Assembly (NCBI RefSeq): GCF_014205275.1 | Contig: NZ_JACHND010000001.1 | Coordinates: forward strand, 3,162,001 to 3,226,000 | Reading direction: 5' to 3' | Length of the DNA: 64,000 bases | Origin: Sphaerisporangium siamense | GTDB lineage: Bacteria; Actinomycetota; Actinomycetes; Streptosporangiales; Streptosporangiaceae | In this document: positions 34,865 through 43,263 of the stretch, in pieces | Layout: every line of letters starts with the position of its first letter | Position numbering within the stretch: position 1 is the first letter of the stretch | The notes under the pieces: generated by a model | The model's input: only the letters and a program-made list of their open reading frames with translations | Told to the model about the DNA's origin: nothing | Database searches by the model: none | Made by a program: the position numbers and the translations under genes

Positions 34865-36097
34865 TCAGGTAAGTGCGGTGCGGGAGTATCCGGCGACGGC
34901 CTGGTAGCCCTCGCCGATGCGCCTGATCTCCTCCGGCGTGATCACGTCCTCGATCCGCGCGAACGGACGGTCGCCGGTGCGCTCGTAGACCTCGCGCAGC
35001 AGCGCGTCGGGCGGGTTGGCCCGGTTGGTCAGCACGACCTGGGAGGTGGCGGGCACCCGCTCGGCCTCGTAGGCGCGCAGCGCGCGGCACGGGTCCCCCG
35101 CGGCCAGGCGCTCGGCCAGCACCCGGGCGTCGAGGATGGCCTGGGCGGCGCCGTTGGAGCCGCGCGGCACCATCGGGTGTGCCGCGTCGCCGAGCAGCGT
35201 GACCCGGCCCTCGCCCCAGTGCGGCAGCGGGTCCTGGTCCACCATCGGGTACTCCAGCACCTCGTCGGCCGCCCGGATCATGGCGGGCACGTCGAGCCAG
35301 TCGAAGCGCCAGTCCTCGAACGGCGCGATGAAGTCCTCGACCAGGCCGGGACGGTTCCAGTCGCGGACGTCGCGGATCGGGCCCTCGACCTCGGCCACCC
35401 AGTTGACGAGCTGGTCGCCGCGCGCGTTCACCCGGTCGCGGATCGGGTAGATCACCATCTTCCCGGTGGCCAGCCAGCCGGCCCGCACCATGCTGGCCCC
35501 GGTGAGGAAACGCGGCCACACGGTGGTGCCACGCCACATCATGTAGCCCGTGTAGCGCGGGGCGGCGCCGGAGTGGAACTGCGCGCGCACGACCGAGTGG
35601 ACGCCGTCCGCGCCCACGACCACGTCGCCGCGCACCGTGGAGGACGAGCCGTCGGGGTGCCGGACGTGCGCGGTGGCCGAGCGGTCGTCCTGGGTGACGT
35701 GGGTGGCCCGGTGGCCGAGCAGCACCGCGTCCGGGCCGAGCCGCTCGTGGACGGCGGCCAGCAGCACCTGCTGCAGGTCGCCGCGGTGGATGGAGAACTG
35801 CGGCCAGTCGTAGCCGGCGTGGCGGCCGGCGGGCTCGCGGGCGATGAGCTGGCCGAAGCGGTTGAAGAAGGCCGACTCGCGCGTGGTGACGGCGACCTCG
35901 GCCAGCGCCGGTTCCAGGCCGAGCCTGGCCAGGTTGCGCGTGGCGTGCGGCAGCAGGTTGATGCCCACGCCGAGCGCGGCCAGGCTCGGCGCGGCCTCCA
36001 GGACGACGCACTCGATCCCGGCCCGGTGCAGTTCGAGCGCCAGGGTCAGCCCTCCGATGCCTGCGCCGAGCACCACGGCCCTGGTCTTGGTCGCCAT
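34865..36097 (-). CDS. FAD-dependent monooxygenase, hydroxybenzoate-hydroxylase-like
   Basis: This is a 410-residue class A flavoprotein hydroxylase. VVLGAGIGGLTLALEL at residues 8-23 is the FAD fold, VVVGADGVHSVVR near 165 the DG motif, and VTLLGDAAHPMVPRGSNGA near 295 the second FAD motif. The size and layout match 3- or 4-hydroxybenzoate, salicylate and 6-hydroxynicotinate hydroxylases. The ATG at 36097 has GGAG upstream; the open frame continues further but crosses an RNA hairpin. It likely hydroxylates the phenolic acid made by the P450. Confidence 0.88.
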   Translation of the reverse strand: MATKTRAVVLGAGIGGLTLALELHRAGIECVVLEAAPSLAALGVGINLLPHATRNLARLGLEPALAEVAVTTRESAFFNRFGQLIAREPAGRHAGYDWPQFSIHRGDLQQVLLAAVHERLGPDAVLLGHRATHVTQDDRSATAHVRHPDGSSSTVRGDVVVGADGVHSVVRAQFHSGAAPRYTGYMMWRGTTVWPRFLTGASMVRAGWLATGKMVIYPIRDRVNARGDQLVNWVAEVEGPIRDVRDWNRPGLVEDFIAPFEDWRFDWLDVPAMIRAADEVLEYPMVDQDPLPHWGEGRVTLLGDAAHPMVPRGSNGAAQAILDARVLAERLAAGDPCRALRAYEAERVPATSQVVLTNRANPPDALLREVYERTGDRPFARIEDVITPEEIRRIGEGYQAVAGYSRTALT

Positions 36098-36119
36098 CTG
36101 CGGCTCCTTCCTGTCTGGT

Positions 36120-36166
36120 GGCCATGCGGCGGGAATCGCCCTGTTTCCGGGCAGCACCGCATGGCC
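36120..36166 (-). repeat. 10-bp inverted repeat in the operon's only long gap
   Basis: GGCCATGCGG (36120-36129) and CCGCATGGCC (36157-36166) form a perfect stem over a 27-base loop. It lies in the 109-base spacer between the alcohol dehydrogenase and the flavoprotein hydroxylase. It could be an RNA processing, stabilising or attenuation signal inside the operon. Confidence 0.5.
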
Positions 36167-36206
36167 CGGCGGCGCGGGGTGCCCGCGGGAAGTGGTGGTG
36201 GGATGC

Positions 36207-37250
36207 TCAGGCGGTCCTGAGCACCGCCTTGAGCGCGGTGCCGCCGTCCATCGCGGCGTAGCCGTCGGCCACGTCGTCCAGGTCGAGCACCAGGTCGACG
36301 AGCGGCGACGGGTCCAGGCGGCCCGCCGCGACGTCGTCGATGAAGCCGGGCAGGTAGTGCCGGGCCGGGGCGACGCCACCGGCCAGGCGGAGCTGCTTGC
36401 CGAACAGCCGCATCGGGGCGATCTCCCGCACGCCGTGCGGCACGCCGACGAAGCCGACAGATGCGGCCGGCCCGGCGATGGCGAGCGCGGTGTCGAAGGC
36501 GGCCTGCATGCCGACGCACTCCACCACGCGCTGCGGAGCCCGGCCGCCGAGGGCGTCGCGCACCCGCTCGGCCACGTCGTCCTCGTCCCGCGAGACGTGC
36601 AGCGTGGCGGCGCCGGCCGCCTCGGCCACCTTGAGCCGCTTCGGCTGCTCGCCGATGAGCAGCACCTCGGCGGCTCCGGCGCGGCGGGCCGCCATCGCCG
36701 CGGAGATGCCCACCGCGCCGTCGCCGATCACCGCCACCAGGTCGCCGGGCTCGACCCCGGCCAGCGTGACACCGTGCGTGCCGGTCGCGAACACGTCGCA
36801 CAGCGGGATCAGCCGCCGCGCCAGCTCGTCGTCCAGCTCCCCGGCTCCGTACGGCAGGGGGACGAGGGTGGCGTCCGCGTAGGGCACGCGGATGCTCTGC
36901 GCCTGGGCGCCCGCCCAGTCCTTGCCCCAGATGCCGGCCCGCTCGCACAGCGGTTGCAGGCCGCGCCGGCACTCGGCGCACTCGCCTTCGGCGAAGAGGA
37001 AGGGCGCGATGACGGCGTCCCCGGCCCGCAGGCCGGTGACCCCGTCGCCGGCCTCCCGCACCACGCCCAGGAACTCGTGCCCGATGCCGCCCTCGGCGTG
37101 GGGCACGAGCCCCCGGAAGCTCCACAGGTCGGAGCCGCAGATCCCGGCGTAGACGATGTCCACGATCGCGTCACCCGGGCCGGCCAGGCCGGGCTCGTCC
37201 ACCTCCCGGACGCCCATGCCGCCCGGTCCGCTCAACCATGCTGTCCGCAT
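36207..37250 (-). CDS. zinc-dependent alcohol dehydrogenase (MDR family)
   Basis: The protein has 347 residues. The catalytic zinc site is seen as CGSDLW near residues 38-43 and GIGHEFLGVV near 56. A structural-zinc cysteine loop (GECAECRRGLQPLC, residues about 92-105) and a Rossmann turn VIGDGAVGIS near 175 follow. It would oxidise an alcohol or formaldehyde-derived adduct with NAD. In this operon it could turn an aryl alcohol into the aldehyde used by the aldehyde dehydrogenase, or help dispose of formaldehyde from P450 demethylation. The substrate is not readable. It starts 13 bases after the P450 stop. Confidence 0.88.
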   Translation of the reverse strand: MRTAWLSGPGGMGVREVDEPGLAGPGDAIVDIVYAGICGSDLWSFRGLVPHAEGGIGHEFLGVVREAGDGVTGLRAGDAVIAPFLFAEGECAECRRGLQPLCERAGIWGKDWAGAQAQSIRVPYADATLVPLPYGAGELDDELARRLIPLCDVFATGTHGVTLAGVEPGDLVAVIGDGAVGISAAMAARRAGAAEVLLIGEQPKRLKVAEAAGAATLHVSRDEDDVAERVRDALGGRAPQRVVECVGMQAAFDTALAIAGPAASVGFVGVPHGVREIAPMRLFGKQLRLAGGVAPARHYLPGFIDDVAAGRLDPSPLVDLVLDLDDVADGYAAMDGGTALKAVLRTA

Positions 37251-37263
37251 GCCCGCCGTCCTC

Positions 37264-38445
37264 TCAGCCCGCGTGCACGGTGGTCGGCAGCGCGTCGAGG
37301 CCGCGGATGAGCTGGTTCAGGCGCCGCTGCGGCGCGCCGACCTCGAAGCGGGCCACCCGCCGGGCGAGGGCGCCGAGGATGGAGTGCCCTTCCAGGCGGG
37401 CGAGGCCCTGGCCCGCGCAGCCGTGCATGCCGTACCCGAAGGTGAGGTGGTCCACGGGGTTGCGCCGGACGTCGAAGCGCTCGGGGTCTTCCCATTTGCG
37501 CTCGTCGTGGTTGGCCGAGGCGTAGAGCATCATGACCCGGGAGCCCTCGGCCAGCGTCTGGCCGTCCAGCTCGACGTCGCGGGTGGCGACGCGGCAGAAG
37601 AACTGCACCGGGGCCTCGATGCGCAGCACCTCGTTGAAGGCGGCCGGGATCAGCGACGGGTCCTGGCGCACCATGTCCCACTGGTCGGGGTGCTGGGCGA
37701 AGTACCAGACCGAGTTGCTGATCGCGTTGATCGTGGTGTCGAGGCCGGCGGTGACGTAGGCCGACATCAGCGGCACGCACGACTCCGGCTTGATCAGCCC
37801 GTCCGCGGCGGCGTCGTAGATGGCGCGGCCCATGCTGCCGGGGGTCAGCTGGTCCGGCTCGATGCCCGACAGGTAGGCGAGCTGGTCCTGGAGCAGCGGG
37901 AAGGCGGCGTCGGTGCGGGGTCCGGGCGGGCCGCTGGCGGAGAAGGCGGCGTCCGCCCAGCCGAGCACCTTGTCACGACCGTCCTGCGGCAGGCCGATCA
38001 GGTCGAGCACGATCGAGATCGGGAAGGCGCGGGCCAGGTCGGTCACGGCGTCGAAGGAGCCGCGCTCGACCAGCGGCGCGACCAGCTCGTCCGCGCGGCG
38101 CTCGATGTCGGCCCTGAGGTCCCTGATGGCCTTGGGCGACAGCCGCGCGGCCAGCACGTTGCGCAGCTTGTCGTGCTCGGGCGGGTCGGTGGCGATGATC
38201 ATGCCCTGGGTGGCGGCGTTGGCCAGGTCGTTCAGGCCGATGCCCCGGGCGGAGCTGAAGGACTCCCAGTCGCCGAGCGCGCCGCGCACGTCGGCGTAGC
38301 GGCCCATCGCCCAGGCACCGTAACGGGGGAGGTAGACGGCGGGCGCGGTGTCGCGGATCTGCTTGTAGAGGGGGAACGGGTCGGTGAGCGCGGCGTCGCT
38401 GAACAGGTCGAGGTCGAGGGCGGGGCCCTCCGCGAGGCTGGTCAT
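37264..38445 (-). CDS. cytochrome P450, CYP199-like aromatic O-demethylase
   Basis: The protein has 393 residues. The I-helix motif AGLDTT sits at 234-239, the ExxR pair at E272/R275 and the haem Cys at C343 in FGYGMHGC. The local patterns GLDTTINA, PVQFFCR and the C-terminal RRLNQLIRGLDALP recall the CYP199 family, which demethylates 4-methoxybenzoate and related para-substituted benzoates. It is a class I enzyme, with the ferredoxin and ferredoxin reductase encoded directly upstream in the same operon. Demethylation would yield 4-hydroxybenzoate-type acids and formaldehyde. The start overlaps the reductase stop (ATGA). Confidence 0.9.
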   Translation of the reverse strand: MTSLAEGPALDLDLFSDAALTDPFPLYKQIRDTAPAVYLPRYGAWAMGRYADVRGALGDWESFSSARGIGLNDLANAATQGMIIATDPPEHDKLRNVLAARLSPKAIRDLRADIERRADELVAPLVERGSFDAVTDLARAFPISIVLDLIGLPQDGRDKVLGWADAAFSASGPPGPRTDAAFPLLQDQLAYLSGIEPDQLTPGSMGRAIYDAAADGLIKPESCVPLMSAYVTAGLDTTINAISNSVWYFAQHPDQWDMVRQDPSLIPAAFNEVLRIEAPVQFFCRVATRDVELDGQTLAEGSRVMMLYASANHDERKWEDPERFDVRRNPVDHLTFGYGMHGCAGQGLARLEGHSILGALARRVARFEVGAPQRRLNQLIRGLDALPTTVHAG

Positions 38446-39596
38446 CCTGTGGTCCTTTCGGGGACGGGGGCGGCCGCGAGCTTGCGCAGCTTGACCACGG
38501 GCATGCGGTGGTTGACGGTGGCGGCGGCGACGGTGGCGCCGTCGCGGGTCCACTGGAGCAGGGCGCTGCCCTCCTCCATCGAGCCGGTGACGACGTGGGT
38601 CTCGCAGCCGGGGAGGATCCGGCCGCAGATCTTGATGTCGAGGCCCCACTGCTCGGTCCAGTAGTAGGGCGAGGGACGGTACTCGGGGGCCTCGTCCCCC
38701 TTGAGCAGGGCCTGCGCGGCGGCCCTCGCCTGGTCGATGGCGCTGCCCCAGTGCGGCGAGCGGCGCGGCAGGCCGGTGTGGTCGGCGACACGGGCGACGA
38801 CGTCGCCGGCGGCGACGACGCCCGGGGCCACGCGGCAGCGCTCGTCGACCAGCAGACCGCCGGGGTCGCCGACGCCGGAGCCGGCCAGCCACTCCACGTT
38901 CGGCAGGTCGCCGGCCGCCGTGACGATCACGTCCGCCTCCAGCGGGGCGCCCTCGCCCGTGAGGACGGCGGTGGCGGGCGTACCCGCGAGCCGCACGCCC
39001 TCGGGGGCGCGGACCAGCCGCACGCCGGCGGCGAGCGCCGCCCGCGTCATGTGCCCGGCCAGGAAGGCGCCGAACTGGCGGACCAGGGGAGGGTCACGGT
39101 CCACGACCGTGACGTCCAGGCCGAGGCCCCGGGCGGTGGAGGCGATCTCCATGCCGAGGAAGCCGCCGCCGACGATCACGACGGAGCGCGCGGTGGCGAA
39201 GATCTCGCGCAGGCGCAGCGCGTCGTCCAGGTCGCGCACCACCAGCTCGCCCGCCTCGGGCGGGCCCAGGCGGCGGGCGCGGGCGCCGGAGGCCACCACC
39301 AGGCCGTCGTAGGGCAGCTCCTCGCCGCCCTCCAGCAGCACCCGGCGGCGGCCGAGGTCCAGGCCGCGCGCCCGCGTCTTCGGGCGGAAGTCCAGGTCGG
39401 CGCGCAGCGGCGCCATGAACACCGAGTCGACGCTCTCGGTGCCCTTGAGCATCCCCTTGGACAGGGGCGGGCGGACGTACGGGGCGTGCCGCTCGTCGCT
39501 CACGATGGTGATCGGGCCGTCGTGGCCCTGCTGCCGCAGCGCGTCGGCGGCGGTGACGGCGGCGATGGAGCCGCCGACGATGACGACCTCGCGCAT
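38442..39596 (-). CDS. NAD(P)H:ferredoxin reductase (P450 redox partner)
   Basis: This 384-residue FAD enzyme of the putidaredoxin-reductase type has VVIVGGSIAAVTAAD at residues 3-18, the RPPLSKG motif near 43, VVIVGGGFLGMEIA for NAD(P) near 146 and a GDVV segment near 258. It carries electrons from NAD(P)H to the small ferredoxin encoded directly upstream, and so to the P450. The ATG at 39596 shares one base with the ferredoxin stop (TGATG), so translation is coupled. Confidence 0.9.
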   Translation of the reverse strand: MREVVIVGGSIAAVTAADALRQQGHDGPITIVSDERHAPYVRPPLSKGMLKGTESVDSVFMAPLRADLDFRPKTRARGLDLGRRRVLLEGGEELPYDGLVVASGARARRLGPPEAGELVVRDLDDALRLREIFATARSVVIVGGGFLGMEIASTARGLGLDVTVVDRDPPLVRQFGAFLAGHMTRAALAAGVRLVRAPEGVRLAGTPATAVLTGEGAPLEADVIVTAAGDLPNVEWLAGSGVGDPGGLLVDERCRVAPGVVAAGDVVARVADHTGLPRRSPHWGSAIDQARAAAQALLKGDEAPEYRPSPYYWTEQWGLDIKICGRILPGCETHVVTGSMEEGSALLQWTRDGATVAAATVNHRMPVVKLRKLAAAPVPERTTG

Positions 39597-39787
39597 CACG
39601 GCGCCAGTTTGAGCGCGGCCACCGGGCACACCCGCACGGCGGCCTCGGCGTTGGCGCGCTCGTCCTCGGGGACCTGCTCCGCCAGGACCGTCAGCTCGCC
39701 CTCGTCGTCCAGCTCCAGCAGGTGGGGGGCGGCCTCGGCGCAGAACCCGTAACCTTCGCAGCGGGCCTCGTCGACGATGATCCTCAT
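39596..39787 (-). CDS. [3Fe-4S] ferredoxin
   Basis: This 63-residue ferredoxin has the cluster cysteines C10, C16 (CEGYGFC) and C54 followed by Pro, the single 3Fe-4S pattern of actinobacterial P450 partners. The variable position that would hold a fourth Cys is Tyr. Asp/Glu-rich surfaces suit docking to the reductase and P450 encoded next. It lies second in the operon, after the aldehyde dehydrogenase. Confidence 0.92.
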   Translation of the reverse strand: MRIIVDEARCEGYGFCAEAAPHLLELDDEGELTVLAEQVPEDERANAEAAVRVCPVAALKLAP

Positions 39788-39821
39788 GTCAGCACCTCTC
39801 TTCGGCGTTGGCGTTCGACGG

Positions 39822-41300
39822 TCAGACGGGGTAGGCGGGCGGCGTGGACCGCGTGGTCACCCACTGCCAGTAGGTGAACTCGTCCAGGTTCCAGTGGCCG
39901 CCGTAGCGGCCCCCGTTGCCCGAGGCCCCCATGCCGCCCATGGGGACGTGCGCGGCGTCGTTGATGGTCTGGCCGTTGACGTGCACCATCCCGGTGCGCA
40001 GCCGGTCGGCCAGCGCGAGCCCGCGCGCCAGGTCCCGGGTGTGGACGGCCGCGGACAGCCCGTAGGAGGTGCGGTTCGCCAGCTCGGCGGCCTCCTCGTC
40101 GGAGCCGAACCGGGTCACCGGGATGACCGGGCCGAAGATCTCCTCGGTGAAGGCGGGCGAGCCGGGGTCGACCCGGTCCAGCACGGTGGGCCGGTAGAAC
40201 GGCCCCTCCTGCGTGCCGCCCGCGCCCACCACGGCGCCCGCCTCGACGGCGGCGGTGACGATCGCGTGCACGCGCCCGGCCTGGCGGGCGTCGATCAGCG
40301 GGCCCACCCGCACCTCGGGCCGCTTCGGGTCGCCCATGACCAGCGAGCGGGCGTGCTCGGTCAGGCGCGCGACGTACTCGTCGGCGATCCGCTCGTGCAC
40401 GAGGTGGCGGCCGGTCGCCATGCAGATCTGGCCCTGGTGCAGCAGCGACCCCCAGGCCGCGTTGTTCACCGCGGCGTCCAGGTCGGCGTCGTCGAGCACG
40501 ATGAACGCGTTGTTGCCGCCGAGCTCTAGCACCACCCGCTTGAGCAGGCCGCCCGCGAGTTCGCCGACCCGCCGGCCGGTCGCGGACGAGCCGGTGAAGG
40601 AGATCACCGAGGTGTGCGGGGAGCGCACGACGGCCTCGCCGGTCGCGGGGCCGCCCGGCAGGACGTGCAGCAGGCCGTCGGGGAGCCCGGCCGCCTCGAA
40701 GACGCGGGCCAGCGCGACGCCGCCGCTCAGCGCGGTCTTCACGTCCGGCTTCAGCAGGACGGCGTTGCCCAGCACCAGCGCGGGGGCGACCGAGCGGATG
40801 GCCAGCATCAGCGGCGCGTTCCACGGCGCGATCACGCCCACCACGCCGACCGGCACGCGCCTGGCCATGCTCAGCACGGCCGGGTCGTCGTGCGGGAGCA
40901 ACTGGCCGTAGGGCTGGTCGGCCAGCTCGGCGGCGGCGCGCAGCTCGTCCTGGGCCTTGGTGATCTCCTGCTCGGCCTTGGCGCGGATGCAGCCGGTCTC
41001 GCGGATCATCATCGCGACGATGTCCGCCCGCATGCCCTCCAGGGCCTGACCGGCCCGCGCCATGACGGCCGAGCGCTCCCGGAAGGAGGCGCGGGCCCAC
41101 GCCCGCTGGGCCTCGGCCGCGGCCGCGCCGGCCCGTTCGACGTCGGCCTCGTCGGCCAGCGCGATCTCACCGATGCGCTCGCCGGTCGCGACCTCCAGCA
41201 CGGGGGCGGTTCCGCCGCCGCCGGGACGCCATCCGCCGGAGTAGAGCAGGCCGGAGGCGGACGCGAAATCGCAGCCGCTCGCAGGGACGCCTTGGCTCAC
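39822..41300 (-). CDS. aldehyde dehydrogenase, aromatic-aldehyde type
   Basis: This is a 492-residue enzyme, a close paralogue of the one at 9498-10958. The cofactor loop IAPWNAPLML, the base E259 (LELGG) and the nucleophile C293 (QGQICM) are intact. The start is the GTG at 41300, which has GGAG seven bases upstream; the frame is open further back without a better site. As the first gene of the 13-gene operon, it would oxidise an aromatic aldehyde (vanillin- or anisaldehyde-like) to the acid attacked by the P450. Confidence 0.9.
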   Translation of the reverse strand: MSQGVPASGCDFASASGLLYSGGWRPGGGGTAPVLEVATGERIGEIALADEADVERAGAAAAEAQRAWARASFRERSAVMARAGQALEGMRADIVAMMIRETGCIRAKAEQEITKAQDELRAAAELADQPYGQLLPHDDPAVLSMARRVPVGVVGVIAPWNAPLMLAIRSVAPALVLGNAVLLKPDVKTALSGGVALARVFEAAGLPDGLLHVLPGGPATGEAVVRSPHTSVISFTGSSATGRRVGELAGGLLKRVVLELGGNNAFIVLDDADLDAAVNNAAWGSLLHQGQICMATGRHLVHERIADEYVARLTEHARSLVMGDPKRPEVRVGPLIDARQAGRVHAIVTAAVEAGAVVGAGGTQEGPFYRPTVLDRVDPGSPAFTEEIFGPVIPVTRFGSDEEAAELANRTSYGLSAAVHTRDLARGLALADRLRTGMVHVNGQTINDAAHVPMGGMGASGNGGRYGGHWNLDEFTYWQWVTTRSTPPAYPV

Positions 41301-41565
41301 AGAAACGCTCCAATCACGCGGATCTTCCCACGTCAAAACCGGATTAACGATGCGTTTCCCGGAGGTTAAGCGGTGGCTCGTCACCACCGCATCGCTACAG
41401 GTGGACTAATCTCCAGGACAGGTTTCAGACACCGTGTCGGAAAGGGGTCAACCGTGCCCATCGACCACCTCCCTCCACCACCCGGTCCCCGGCCCGCCAC
41501 GTCCGGCCTCGGGCGCCGGGTGTGAGCGCGGATATCGGCCTCCGCCGAGCGTGCCGGAGGCGGAC
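41301..41565. promoter_or_regulatory. divergent control region of the 13-gene operon and PucR
   Basis: This 265-base spacer carries GCGGTGG-7-CCACCGC (41370-41390), flanked by CGAT and ATCG, and GACAC-C-GTGTC (41428-41438). Both are candidate operator elements. No clear -35/-10 pair could be fixed for either gene. I see no gene in it. Confidence 0.4.
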
Positions 41566-42834
41566 ATGAGCATCGACGACCTGGTCCAGACGCTGGCGGA
41601 GCAGCTCGGCGGCCCGGTGGTGCTCTACGACGACGATCTCGGCCTGGTCGCCTTCAGCGTGCACGGCGACGAGGTGGACGCCGCCCGGCGCTCGGTGATC
41701 CTCTCCCGCCGGGCCAGCGCCCGCGCCCGCGAGATGATCGCCGCCCACGAGGTGCGGCGGGCGCACGCCCCGGTACGGCTCCCTCCGCACGACGGCACGC
41801 CCGCCCGGGTGGTCTACCCGATCCGGCTCGGACGCCACGTGGTGGGATACGCGTCCTACATCGACCACCACCCGGACGGAGAGCTGCCCGCCCACCACGC
41901 CGGCGCGCTGCGCGAGGCCGAGCCCGAGCTCGCCGCCCTGCTGGAGCTGCGCGGCCTGGAGCGCCGCCGGGACTCCGACGAGTCGCGGCGGCTGCTGGCC
42001 GAGCTGCTCTCGACCGACGCGGCGGCGCGCGAGCGGGCCGGCGACGAGCTGATCGCCCACGGCCTGCTCAGCTCCGCGGCCCGCTACGCCGTGATGGTCT
42101 TCCGCTCGGTGCCGTCCGCCCGTCCGGCCGCGGGTGCCGCCGGGAACGCGCGCGCCGGGAGCGGTGTGCCGGCCGGGCGTCTGGCCGGGGTGCCGGTTCC
42201 CGCGCAGGACGCGGCGCGGCCGGGCGGGGGGACACGGCTGGCGATCGAGCAGGCCATGGCGGTGATCGTGCGCTCGACCTCGCTCAAGGGCTGCGGCGCC
42301 GTCCTCGGCGAGGAGGGGGTGCTCGTCATCCCCCGCCCGGTCAACAGGGAGCGGCTGGCGAGCCTGCTCGCCCATCCCGGGCTGGAGGCCGTGCGCGGCG
42401 GCGGGGGCGGTCCCCGTGACGAGCCGGCACAGGTGCACGAGTCGTACCGGGAGGCGGTCATGGCCTGCCGTGTCGCGATGGCCGACCCCGCGCGCCACGG
42501 CACCTCGGCCCACTGGGACGATCTGGGCCTGGACCGGCTGCTGATCCAGCTTCCGCTGGCCGGCCTGACGCCGGGCGACCTGCCGCCGACGGTGCGCCGG
42601 CTGCTGGAGGCGCCCTCGGGCGGCAAGCTGGCCGACACCCTGGAGGCGTACCTCGACAGCGGCGCCGACGCCCAGGCGACCGCCCGCGCCCTGCTCATCC
42701 ACCGCAGCACGCTGTACTACCGTCTCGGCCGCATCCACGACCTCACGCGGGCGGACCTGTCCGACGGCCGGGTGCGCACCGAACTCCACACCGCCCTCCG
42801 CGTGGCGACCCTGTCCGGCCTCCGCCCGTCCTGA
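41566..42834 (+). CDS. PucR-family transcriptional regulator
   Basis: The protein has 422 residues. The ATG at 41566 has GGAGG seven bases upstream and begins MSIDDLVQTLAEQLGGPVVL, matching the N-terminus of the paralogue at 17973-19136. The C-terminal helix-turn-helix is QATARALLIHRSTLYYRLGR (about residues 372-391). A Gly/Ala/Pro-rich insert near residues 185-220 is absent from the paralogue. It is divergent from the 13-gene operon and is its likely activator, with an aromatic intermediate as a plausible signal. Confidence 0.9.
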   Translation: MSIDDLVQTLAEQLGGPVVLYDDDLGLVAFSVHGDEVDAARRSVILSRRASARAREMIAAHEVRRAHAPVRLPPHDGTPARVVYPIRLGRHVVGYASYIDHHPDGELPAHHAGALREAEPELAALLELRGLERRRDSDESRRLLAELLSTDAAARERAGDELIAHGLLSSAARYAVMVFRSVPSARPAAGAAGNARAGSGVPAGRLAGVPVPAQDAARPGGGTRLAIEQAMAVIVRSTSLKGCGAVLGEEGVLVIPRPVNRERLASLLAHPGLEAVRGGGGGPRDEPAQVHESYREAVMACRVAMADPARHGTSAHWDDLGLDRLLIQLPLAGLTPGDLPPTVRRLLEAPSGGKLADTLEAYLDSGADAQATARALLIHRSTLYYRLGRIHDLTRADLSDGRVRTELHTALRVATLSGLRPS

Positions 42835-42858
42835 GACCCCTGCCGCGAGGGGCCCGGC

Positions 42859-42876
42859 GGCGGAGAAGGCTCCGCC
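42859..42876 (+). terminator. hairpin after the PucR gene
   Basis: GGCGGAG (42859-42865) and CTCCGCC (42870-42876) form a perfect stem over AAGG, 25 bases past the PucR stop. Confidence 0.5.
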
Positions 42877-42930
42877 GGGACGGGGCGGCGGGCGAGTGCC
42901 AGGGGTGTCCCGTAATTTCAGGTAAATCTA

Positions 42931-42969
42931 GTAGGGAATGTTGACTTTATGGGCGAGGGCGTCTTAGGT
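42931..42969 (+). promoter_or_regulatory. promoter of the organosulfur cluster with an upstream GTAGGGAAT element
   Basis: TTGACT (42941-42946), a 17-base spacer and TTAGGT (42964-42969) make a good housekeeping promoter. The 9-mer GTAGGGAAT (42931-42939) abuts the -35 box; the same 9-mer lies beside the TauD-gene promoter at 50841. The remaining 295 bases up to the binding-protein gene form a long leader in which I see no gene. Confidence 0.6.
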
Positions 42970-43263
42970 TTTGGGTTATGAGCCAGGGCCTTTGCCTGAC
43001 GCGGCGTCAGCATGTGGACTGCTGCCACGTCGCCAGCGCGCAGTGTCGTTGACCGTGGACCGTTAGCTCCCTCTTCCCGCGCCCGGGAGGGCCCGCGAGC
43101 CGTCGCGTTCCGTCCCCTCCCTTCATCATCGCGTGCCGGTGGCCACCACGCCCCGCGCATCCGCCGCCCACGCCCCTGTGAACAAGCCCTCCTCCGGCAT
43201 GCCCGCGCCACGACATGGCGTCGCGCCGGCATGCCCGTTCTCACCGTGAGGACCGATCCCGTG

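Noticed and set aside
33383-36220. A 945-codon plus-strand frame opposite the hydroxylases
   Set aside because: Compositionally biased shadow of the HpaB-like and flavoprotein genes, which carry all expected motifs.
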